From: CAZECE01 sp964510525
GTDB taxonomy: Bacteria > Pseudomonadota > Gammaproteobacteria > Pseudomonadales > JANQJO01
Reading direction: 5' to 3'
Assembly: GCA_964510525.1 (NCBI GenBank)
Contig: CAZECE010000145.1
Coordinates: forward strand, 1 to 6,741
DNA: 6,741 nt
Below are positions 1 through 6,037 of the stretch, piece after piece; the first letter of the stretch is position 1; each line of letters begins with the position of its first letter. The notes beneath the pieces were generated by a model. It worked only from the letters and a program-made list of their open reading frames with translations, was not told the origin of the DNA and did not search any database. A program made the position numbers and the translations under genes.

Positions 1-1
1 C

Positions 2-1246
2 AAGGGTATGGTGGTAACACAAAACATTGAAACCGCTATACGCTATCACAAAGCGATTCAGAAAATATTAGAAGATCAAGGCAACCCTTTTAAGGTTTTG
101 ATTGCCTTTTCCGGTACTAAAGAAATAGACGGTGTGGAATATACCGAAGAAGCAATCAACGGCTTCGCTGAAAAGGATACAAAGAAGAATTTTGAAACGG
201 ATGAATACAGGCTATTAGTTGTCGCTAATAAATACCTGACAGGGTTTGATCAGCCAAAACTATCTGCCATGTATGTTGATAAAAAACTTGCTTACGTGCT
301 TTGTGTTCAGGCGCTTTCACGCCTTAATCGATCAGCGCCCAGTTTAAGTAAAAAGACAGAAGATCTCTTTGTATTAGACTTTTATAATTCAGTGGACGAC
401 ATTAAAAAAGCGTTTGACCCTTTCTATACGTCCACAACTTTATCTGAAGCGACCGATATAAATGTTCTCCACGAATTAAAAGATGCCATGGATGATGTGG
501 GCGTGTATGAATGGTATGAGGTGGAAAATTTTGTTACCCGTTATTTTAATAATGAGGATGCACAAGTTTTAAGCCCTATTATCGATGTGGCGGCAGCGCG
601 CTTCAATACCGATTTAGAATTGGAGAATGAAGCGAAAATTGATTTTAAAATTAAAGCTAAGCAATTTGTCAAAATTTACGGACAGATGGCAGCAATATTG
701 CCCTATGAGATGGTGGTTTGGGAAAAACTATTTTGGTTTTTGAAGTTTCTTATACCAAAGCTCAAGGTCGTTGACCCTGACGCACCCATATTAGATGAGC
801 TTCTTGATTCAGTTGATTTAAGCTCATATGGGTTGCAGCGAGTTAAGCTCAATCACTCGATAGAGTTAGATCAATCGGAAGCAGAGCTTGATCCACAAAA
901 CCCCAGTCCGCGTGGCGCTCATGGTGTAAATGCTGAGAACGATCCGTTGGATGAGATTATCAGAGCTTTTAATGAGCGATGGTTTCAGGGGTGGAGCGCA
1001 ACGCCTGAGGAACAAAAGGTTAAGTTTGTGAATATTGCGGAGAGCGTGAAGAGTCACCCTGATTTTGAAACGAAATACAAAAATAATCCTGACCCACATA
1101 ATAGAGAATTGGCGTTTGAAAAGATGCTGAAAGAAATCATGTTACAGCGCCGAAAGGATGAATTGGAGCTGTATAAGCTGTTTGCTAATGATCCCGCTTT
1201 TAAAACTGCTTGGACTCAGAGTATGCAGAGGTCTATTGGGTTTTAA
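2..1246 (+). CDS. hsdR: Type I restriction enzyme R subunit, C-terminal part (5' end outside window)
   Basis: HsdR is the endonuclease and ATP-dependent DNA translocase subunit of type I restriction complexes (with HsdM and HsdS), cutting foreign DNA that lacks the host methylation. The frame is open to the window edge, and K-G precede the first Met, so the ATG at position 8 is internal and about 414 C-terminal residues are visible. Counting from that Met, the second RecA-like helicase domain is seen. The segment K-G-M-V-V-T-x-N-I-E fits motif IV, V-A-N-K-Y-L-T-G-F-D (71-81) is motif V, and Q-A-L-S-R-L-N-R (101-108) is motif VI with its arginine finger. The DFYN-x-V-x-DI-x-K-AF block and the long helical C-terminal region that contacts HsdM follow. 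The nuclease and Walker motifs lie upstream and cannot be checked. The stop codon TAA overlaps the start of the next gene, so the two are probably co-translated. Confidence 0.93.
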   Translation, partial: KGMVVTQNIETAIRYHKAIQKILEDQGNPFKVLIAFSGTKEIDGVEYTEEAINGFAEKDTKKNFETDEYRLLVVANKYLTGFDQPKLSAMYVDKKLAYVLCVQALSRLNRSAPSLSKKTEDLFVLDFYNSVDDIKKAFDPFYTSTTLSEATDINVLHELKDAMDDVGVYEWYEVENFVTRYFNNEDAQVLSPIIDVAAARFNTDLELENEAKIDFKIKAKQFVKIYGQMAAILPYEMVVWEKLFWFLKFLIPKLKVVDPDAPILDELLDSVDLSSYGLQRVKLNHSIELDQSEAELDPQNPSPRGAHGVNAENDPLDEIIRAFNERWFQGWSATPEEQKVKFVNIAESVKSHPDFETKYKNNPDPHNRELAFEKMLKEIMLQRRKDELELYKLFANDPAFKTAWTQSMQRSIGF

Positions 1247-1818
1247 TGAATTTCCCAAAGGAAATTGAAAAGCAACTGCGGGACGACTCAAGGCAACTTT
1301 TCGAGGAGGCCGTAGAGTTTAATGAAAAGCTTGTTAGTTTGACATGGAAGTCAGGCAAACATCACTATCATGCCACTCTTTGGGCTTACATGATGGCTGC
1401 ATTTTCACATGTAGATCTTTATTCAAAACTGTGGGATGGTGGTCGTGAAACTAAACAAACTCCTAGGATGCGTAAGTTCCTTGATTGTTACATGCCCAGA
1501 GGACGCTACACCCATGATTTAGCCATACAACTGTGGCGGCACACTCTGATGCATACCAGTAGGCCGCGGCGATTAAAAGAAGAAAAGACAGGTGTCGTTT
1601 ATAGGTATTTGTTGCACTGGGGGTCGCCCCAGCTACCATTGGAGCAACATTACACAATTGGGAAACAAAACATTTTTAATATTGGCTTAATCTATTTGCT
1701 TCAAGATTTTGATATGGCTTTGAGTGATTATTTGTCTGAAGCAAGATTATCTGAGCAGTTAATTTCAAATGTCCATGAAGTCTGGCCCCGCATTACGGTG
1801 CAGACATTAAAATTGTAA
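1246..1818 (+). CDS. Hypothetical helical protein coupled to hsdR, with HEPN-like RHxxxH motif
   Basis: This is a 190-residue protein that I do not recognise by name. I chose the ATG at 1246 because it overlaps the hsdR stop as TAATG, a classical coupled start; AGAGG at 1227-1231 is a distant ribosome site. A TTG further upstream (1210) would extend it by 12 residues inside hsdR and is less likely. There is no signal peptide or membrane segment. The sequence suggests an all-helical fold: an N-terminal amphipathic helix (about 5-32), a His/aromatic-rich helix (39-63, starting K-H-H-Y-H), then a helix at 88-104 with R98-H99-T-L-M-H103. R-x4-H with a polar residue after the Arg is the signature of HEPN ribonucleases, many of which are toxins or abortive-infection effectors. 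The HEPN call is inference from one motif and the helical layout. Position in the restriction operon suggests an accessory defence role. Confidence 0.8.
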   Translation: MNFPKEIEKQLRDDSRQLFEEAVEFNEKLVSLTWKSGKHHYHATLWAYMMAAFSHVDLYSKLWDGGRETKQTPRMRKFLDCYMPRGRYTHDLAIQLWRHTLMHTSRPRRLKEEKTGVVYRYLLHWGSPQLPLEQHYTIGKQNIFNIGLIYLLQDFDMALSDYLSEARLSEQLISNVHEVWPRITVQTLKL

Positions 1819-1859
1819 GAGAGCCGATAGTTTTCAACGGATTGATAGATGTTCGCTTT
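1819..1859. other. Short convergent gap between the hsdR-linked gene and integrase
   Basis: These 41 bases separate two converging genes. I see no stem long enough to call a terminator and no T-tract, so transcripts from either side may run into each other. Confidence 0.4.
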
Positions 1860-3209
1860 CTAGGAGTTGACGATGAAATTACCCACAATGATATTTTCTT
1901 TCTTGGTTGTTTTTAGCAAGCTCAACCTATCCCCTAGCATTAGCCACGCATGTCGCTTTTCACTTCTTAGTTCATGTCGCTGGTAAATCCTTTTAAGCCG
2001 ATTGGGCTCAACATGATTCAGGCAGCGCTCAATCACTTCACCCATCACTCCCAGCTCACCCATCAGAGTAGCAGCGGTGCGGCGCAAATCATGAGGCGTC
2101 CAGTTGCCACCAGATAGCAGTAAACTTTCGGTTGCAGATGATCGGTTGGCTATTTGTGTTGCTCTTGTACGGTCGCGAATTTGCTTTGAAATGGATTTCA
2201 AGCCGATGTGCTTGGAGATATCCCGAGAGGGGAGGCACCATTCGCTGCCTTGGGAGAGACCAAGCAACGCTTCGAAGTGTTGGCTTGCGAAAGGTGAGAG
2301 AAAAATCGTGTGTTCTTTAGCGTTCTTACTGTTACCAGCAGGAATGATCCATTCACCCTTAGCGAGATCAACTTGAGACCAATTAGCTTGAGAAAGCTCC
2401 CCCACACGGCATGCAGTAGCGAGCATAATCCATATGGCGTGCTCTGTTGCTTTGGGGAGTTTGGCATCAGGTAGTTTTTCATAAAGTTCAGTGATCTCGG
2501 CTTCATTGAGAAAACGATCACGTTCATTTTGCTTGCCGCCAATCCTTTCTTTGGTTAAACCTGCCAGAGGGTGAGCGGGCACCCACTCACGGGCAACGGC
2601 ATAGTTGTAGAATTGCCTGAGGTCACCAAATATATGATTGGCCATGACTTTGGCACCACGAGCAACGATTTCATCCAACACCTCTAATATCATGGCTTTT
2701 GTCACGTCAGTCAAAGCCACGGCCCCTAATTTTGGTAAAACGTCTTTCTTGAATGATCTGATGGTTTCATGACCTGAGTCCTTTCTACGCGATAGTTCGC
2801 GAGAAAACCATTGTTGAACAGCATCACCAAAGGTGCGGTTATTGGCCGCTTCAATGGCCAGGCGTTGTAGCTCAGCTTTCTGTCGCTCAATTTCTTGCGC
2901 TTGGTCGAGCTTATTTGTGAGCTTTTGGTTCTTACGCCGTTCTATCGGGTCAATGCCTTGCGAGAGCTCTGACTTTATTTGATTGCACTTAGTTCTAATT
3001 TGAGCCAGTGACAGGGTAGGCCATTGGTCAACTTTGGTGGTTTTGGATTTTTTGCCAGCTCTATATCTGTATTCAAATTGAACAGAAAGGTTGCCCTGAC
3101 GGTTGATTCGTACCCGGCCTCTGAGACCGCCGCCATCGTTTAGAATCTTGCCAGAGTCTGTTTCAGTTAACGCCTTTAATTGAGTGCTGGTCAGTAATTT
3201 GGTGCTCAC
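1860..3209 (-). CDS. int: P4-type tyrosine recombinase (integrase)
   Basis: This is a site-specific recombinase of 449 residues that integrates and excises the element at the tRNA-Arg end next to it. The N-terminal arm-binding domain (about 1-95) has the family hallmark L-N-D-G-G-G-L (23-29). A charged helical linker (95-125) leads to the SAM-like core-binding domain (about 125-220). The catalytic domain has all expected residues: R268 in A-C-R-V-G-E-L, a candidate Lys at 295/298 in the beta hairpin, H373 and R376 in H-D-L-R-R-T, H399 in C-L-N-H-V, and the nucleophile Y409 in R-I-Y-Q-R-H, ten residues after H399 as usual in P4-type enzymes. Nothing is missing, so it is probably active. The start is GTG with only a weak ribosome site (GAGAA). 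The gene reads away from the element edge, 183 bp from the attachment core, and converges on the restriction operon. Confidence 0.95.
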   Translation of the reverse strand: MSTKLLTSTQLKALTETDSGKILNDGGGLRGRVRINRQGNLSVQFEYRYRAGKKSKTTKVDQWPTLSLAQIRTKCNQIKSELSQGIDPIERRKNQKLTNKLDQAQEIERQKAELQRLAIEAANNRTFGDAVQQWFSRELSRRKDSGHETIRSFKKDVLPKLGAVALTDVTKAMILEVLDEIVARGAKVMANHIFGDLRQFYNYAVAREWVPAHPLAGLTKERIGGKQNERDRFLNEAEITELYEKLPDAKLPKATEHAIWIMLATACRVGELSQANWSQVDLAKGEWIIPAGNSKNAKEHTIFLSPFASQHFEALLGLSQGSEWCLPSRDISKHIGLKSISKQIRDRTRATQIANRSSATESLLLSGGNWTPHDLRRTAATLMGELGVMGEVIERCLNHVEPNRLKRIYQRHELRSEKRHAWLMLGDRLSLLKTTKKENIIVGNFIVNS

Positions 3210-3229
3210 GGGGTTCTCGGTCGATTTTG

Positions 3230-3260
3230 GTTATATTCTTCTGCACCAACACTGCACCAA
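3230..3260 (-). promoter_or_regulatory. Candidate integrase promoter overlapping a tandem repeat
   Basis: On the minus strand TATAAC (3230-3235) matches the -10 consensus in five of six positions and lies 20 bp before the GTG start. A poor -35, TTGGTG (3255-3260), is 19 bp away and falls inside one of the two repeats. If the repeats bind integrase, the enzyme would cover its own promoter. The call is tentative because of the long spacer and weak -35. Confidence 0.3.
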
Positions 3261-3261
3261 C
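3240..3261. repeat. Tandem direct repeat, candidate integrase arm-type binding sites
   Basis: CTGCACCAAC occurs twice (3241-3250 and 3252-3261), separated by one base, giving an 11-bp period, about one helical turn. It lies between the integrase start and the attachment core, where P4-type and lambda-type integrases have short repeated arm sites bound by their N-terminal domain. The function is inferred from place and spacing. A loose match to the IHF consensus, with two mismatches, is at 3302-3314 between these repeats and the core. Confidence 0.5.
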
Positions 3262-3392
3262 AACTCGATAGGCTGCAGAAGGAACGCTCTGGACTTTATT
3301 GGATCATTTTATTATCTTTATCTAAATAAAAACAGGGGGTTAAGTGAAAATAGTGGACTGCTTAGGACGTGGCTGGATCTGGTGTTACCTAA

Positions 3393-3437
3393 CTACGAAC
3401 CAGGTGGTCGGAGGTTCGAATCCTTCCGGGCGCGCCA
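3393..3437 (+). other. Attachment site: 3' fragment of tRNA-Arg(ACG)
   Basis: The block runs from the anticodon loop CTACGAA (3393-3399, anticodon ACG) through the 3' anticodon strand CCAGG, variable loop TGGTC, T arm GGAGG/TTCGAAT/CCTTC, acceptor strand CGGGCGC, discriminator G and encoded CCA (3435-3437). It reads like the 3' part of gammaproteobacterial tRNA-Arg(ACG). The 5' half is missing: bases near 3361-3367 do not pair with the acceptor strand, the inner anticodon stem is broken (AA at 3391-3392 opposite CC at 3400-3401), and no D arm is seen. This is therefore not a working tRNA but the duplicated core left by integration, with crossover probably in or near the anticodon loop. The outer stem ACCT/AGGT (3387-3390, 3402-3405) is kept and may serve as inverted core-type integrase sites. 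Confidence 0.82.
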
Positions 3438-3659
3438 TTTTCATTTTTCTTGTGGTCTTGCTTTATTCGCAAGGATAACCAAAAGACTATAAGACTCTTT
3501 AAAGCTGATTCGCAGCTGACTTTTTATATCTATTTTGCTGGAAAACCAACCATCTTTGATTATTGTTAAAGAGAGCTAGTGCTATGGAGTGCTGAGTCTG
3601 CGATCTTGGTCGTCAGGTAATGGCCTTTTGATATTTTTCGATGTATTGGGTGTGTTGAT
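3438..3659. other. Intergenic region downstream of tRNA end and upstream of the chemoreceptor
   Basis: This AT-rich spacer holds two small hairpins. CTTGC/GCAAG (3457-3461 with 3469-3473, 7-base loop) has no T-tract, and the second is listed separately. I looked for flagellar sigma-28 elements, which often drive chemoreceptors, and found no convincing pair, nor a clear sigma-70 promoter. With the int-att interval to its left it makes a stretch of about 450 bases without a credible gene; an open frame across 3184-3492 covers the att site and looks spurious. Confidence 0.4.
3503..3525 (+). terminator. Weak candidate terminator downstream of the tRNA-Arg locus
   Basis: AGCTG and CAGCT (3503-3507, 3513-3517) form a five-pair stem with loop ATTCG, followed after three bases by TTTTT (3521-3525). 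It may be the original terminator of the tRNA-Arg transcript, displaced from its promoter by the element. The stem is short, so confidence is low. Confidence 0.28.
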
Positions 3660-5978
3660 ATGAAAGTTCGTGAAAAGTTTATGTACGGTGGTGTGTCCTT
3701 GGCTTTAATTCCATTGGCTATTGCGGCGTTTTTTATTGCCTCCCAAACGATACAAACCGGTAGCGAGCTGATTAAAGAGCGTGTGCAAAGTCAGCTGATT
3801 TCTTTGCGAGAAGATAAAAAGCGACAAATTGAAAATTATTTTGAGATGATCCGAAATCAAATCGTGTCTTTTTCGCATAACCATATGGTTGTCTCTGCAA
3901 TGAGTGATTTTAAAGGCGCTTACCAACAAATTCCAAATGCTAACGCGTCCCAAGTTGCCGCCATTCGGGGGTATTACGATAACCAATTTGGCACCGAGTA
4001 TATCCGTAGAAACGCCAACCAAGAGCCACCTGTTGAGGCCATGTTGCAGGGGCATAGTCCCAAAACACAATTTTTACAGCATCAATATATTGTCAACAAT
4101 CAAAACCCATTGGGCTCTAAGCATTTATTGGATGCGGTGAACGATGGCTCTTTATACGCTAGAGCCCATCAACGCAATCACCCTGTTATTCGTGAGTTTT
4201 TGGAATTGTTTGGGTATTACGATATTTTTTTGGTCGACAGTGAAACGGGCCTGATCCTTTATTCGGTGTTTAAAGAACTCGATTATATGACGTCGTTAAA
4301 AAACGGGCCTTACGCTAACAGCGGCATTGGTCAAGCCTATAAAGGTGCGATGGCGCTCAATGATAAGCAGTCGGTTTATCTAACAGACTTTGCTCCATAT
4401 ACGCCTTCCTATGAGGATGCGGCTTCTTTTATAGCCGCGCCTATCTTCGATGGTCAGCAAAAAATTGGTGTTTTGATTTTCCAAATGCCTGTGGATCGTA
4501 TTAACCAAGTGATGACGAACGAGCAACGCTGGAAAGATTCTGGTTTGGGTGAATCCGGGGAAATTTATTTGGTGGGGCAGGATAAGTTGCTGCGCAGTGA
4601 AAGCCGGTTCTTAATTGAAGACCCAGAGGGGTATTTTGACGCCTTGACCCAAGCGGGTATTTCCTCTGATTTGTTAGCTACTATGAAGTCAAAATCTCTA
4701 AGCATGGGCTTTCAGCCGGTCAATACGTTAGCGGTTGAGCGGGCACTTAGTGGTGAGACTGGCTTTGATATTGTCGATGATTATCGAAATGTGCCGGTTT
4801 TGTCGGCTTACACGCCGGTTAATGTCTTGGGTTTGAATTGGGCTATTATGGCTGAAATGGATGAGGAAGAAGCCTTTGCCTCTGTGGGTACATTATCGAC
4901 CAATGTATTAAAAACGGTGGGCATTATTTTCGTTTGTGTTGGGTTGTTGTCTTTTGGTTTGGTGTTTTCGTCGGTGAATCGTTTGTTGTCACCCTTGGCC
5001 AATGCCAGTAAGGGCATGTACGACATTGCCAGAGGTGATGGGGATCTGACTAAGCGGTTAAGCTCAGATGGTAATGACGAATTCACCGAGCTGGCAGGAA
5101 ACTTTAATGCGTTTGCTGAGCGTATTCAGAAAACGGTGATATCGATTCGAGAGAACTCAGAAAAGTTTGCGCATACCTTAGGGGCTGCGGATCGCATGGC
5201 GGCCTCCTCTTTAAATCGGCTTGATGAACAGCAAGGGATGACGCTACAGGCTACGAATGCGGTCAACCATGTGTCAGCCAGTATTGTCGAGGTGGCGCGC
5301 AGCTCTGAAGCGGTTTCATCCTCTTCGGATTTGGTTTCAGCAGATACTGATAAAGCGAATCAATTGTTTTCTGAAGTCTTGGCCGGTATGAACAGCTTAT
5401 GCGATAAAGTGCAGGGTGCGTCTAGCGTGGTGGCGAATTTGAAATCGGAGAGCGAGCAGATTGGTCAAGTGGTGGATGTGATTCGAGGTATTGCTGAGCA
5501 AACCAACTTACTTGCGCTGAATGCGGCGATCGAAGCGGCTCGAGCAGGCGAGCAAGGTCGAGGTTTTGCGGTGGTGGCTGATGAGGTGCGCTCTTTGGCC
5601 AGTCGAACTCAGGACTCAACTCAGGAGATTGAAACCATCGTCAGCAATCTTCAAAGTGAAGCCAGTAAGGCGGTGACTTACATGGATGAAAGCCGAGACA
5701 GCGCTGAGAAAAGTATCACTGCGGGTAATGATGCCGCGGGTGCTATTGCAACGGCAAATTCGGGGGTTGGTACCATTGCGGCTAATATTGGTCAGGTGGC
5801 GTCAACGGCGGAAGAGCAGTCTCGGGTGGTTGAAGGTATTCAAAGAAACATTCAAGAAGTGAATGATCTTTCTAAAGGGGTATCTGACAGTTTCCATGAA
5901 TTGAACGCCAACATCAGCGAATTAGCCAGATTGGGTGATCAGTTCAGTGAGTTGATCAAAGGATTTAAGATTGGTTAA
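3660..5978 (+). CDS. Methyl-accepting chemotaxis protein with large periplasmic sensor
   Basis: This inner-membrane chemoreceptor binds or senses a periplasmic signal and controls CheA through CheW; ligand unknown. The 772 residues run: short cytoplasmic start, TM1 (about 9-29), periplasmic sensor (about 30-415), TM2 (about 417-438), HAMP linker (about 439-492, with RLLSPL and the DGDLTKRL block), then the coiled-coil signalling domain to the end. The CheA/CheW-binding tip is intact (about 606-647, with E-Q-T-N-L-L-A-L-N-A-A-I-E-A-A-R-A-G-E at 613-631). The sensor, about 385 residues, is larger than the four-helix Tar/Tsr type. Its membrane-proximal part and the stretch G-Y-Y-D-I-F-L-V-D (185-193) with N-G-P-Y-A-N-S (215-221) suggest a Cache-like double module, which I infer from pattern only. 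There is no NWETF-type C-terminal tether for CheR/CheB. The ATG has a poor ribosome site (GGG at 3648-3650). It stands alone, with no other chemotaxis genes in view. Confidence 0.95.
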   Translation: MKVREKFMYGGVSLALIPLAIAAFFIASQTIQTGSELIKERVQSQLISLREDKKRQIENYFEMIRNQIVSFSHNHMVVSAMSDFKGAYQQIPNANASQVAAIRGYYDNQFGTEYIRRNANQEPPVEAMLQGHSPKTQFLQHQYIVNNQNPLGSKHLLDAVNDGSLYARAHQRNHPVIREFLELFGYYDIFLVDSETGLILYSVFKELDYMTSLKNGPYANSGIGQAYKGAMALNDKQSVYLTDFAPYTPSYEDAASFIAAPIFDGQQKIGVLIFQMPVDRINQVMTNEQRWKDSGLGESGEIYLVGQDKLLRSESRFLIEDPEGYFDALTQAGISSDLLATMKSKSLSMGFQPVNTLAVERALSGETGFDIVDDYRNVPVLSAYTPVNVLGLNWAIMAEMDEEEAFASVGTLSTNVLKTVGIIFVCVGLLSFGLVFSSVNRLLSPLANASKGMYDIARGDGDLTKRLSSDGNDEFTELAGNFNAFAERIQKTVISIRENSEKFAHTLGAADRMAASSLNRLDEQQGMTLQATNAVNHVSASIVEVARSSEAVSSSSDLVSADTDKANQLFSEVLAGMNSLCDKVQGASSVVANLKSESEQIGQVVDVIRGIAEQTNLLALNAAIEAARAGEQGRGFAVVADEVRSLASRTQDSTQEIETIVSNLQSEASKAVTYMDESRDSAEKSITAGNDAAGAIATANSGVGTIAANIGQVASTAEEQSRVVEGIQRNIQEVNDLSKGVSDSFHELNANISELARLGDQFSELIKGFKIG

Positions 5979-6014
5979 TACCACTTAATATCTCTTCACG
6001 CCTACTGATGCTTC

Positions 6015-6037
6015 TTATGTGCGCTGAAGCGCATAAT
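6015..6037. terminator. Shared hairpin terminator between two convergent genes
   Basis: TGCGC/GCGCA (6020-6024 with 6029-6033) closes a TGAA tetraloop, and the stem can extend by a G-T and a T-A pair. On the plus strand AATTTAT follows, a weak U-tract for the chemoreceptor transcript. On the minus strand the hairpin begins directly behind the TAA stop of the HSF-like gene. It is the only strong stem in the 59-bp gap and probably serves both genes. Confidence 0.55.

Larger units (their letters stand above)
1..3437. mobile_element. Right end of an integrative element inserted in tRNA-Arg(ACG), carrying restriction cargo
   Basis: The visible end of the element holds the 3' part of hsdR, a coupled small gene, a complete P4-type integrase and, at the edge, a duplicated 3' fragment of tRNA-Arg. 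Integrases of this family commonly insert at tRNA 3' ends and leave an intact tRNA at one end and a 3' fragment at the other. Here only the fragment is seen, with the element on its 5' side, so this is the distal end and the left limit lies outside the window. The type I restriction cargo is typical of tRNA-linked defence islands. The boundary at the CCA end is inferred from the tRNA match, not from comparison with an empty site. Confidence 0.72.

Noticed and set aside
2104..2542. Open frames of 62-114 codons on both strands inside the integrase gene
   Set aside because: They are shadows of the integrase reading frame, which has all catalytic residues and uninterrupted coding over 449 codons.
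3361..3437. Complete tRNA-Arg gene
   Set aside because: The acceptor 5' strand, D arm and inner anticodon stem are absent or mismatched; only bases from the anticodon loop onward fit a tRNA.
3184..3492. Open frame of 102 codons on the plus strand
   Set aside because: It overlaps the integrase start, runs through the arm repeats and the tRNA fragment, and its product is low in recognisable structure; it is explained by the att region.
3441..3659. Sigma-28 promoter for the chemoreceptor
   Set aside because: TAAAGAGA at 3567-3574 resembles a -35 box but no GCCGATAA-like -10 box occurs at the right distance.
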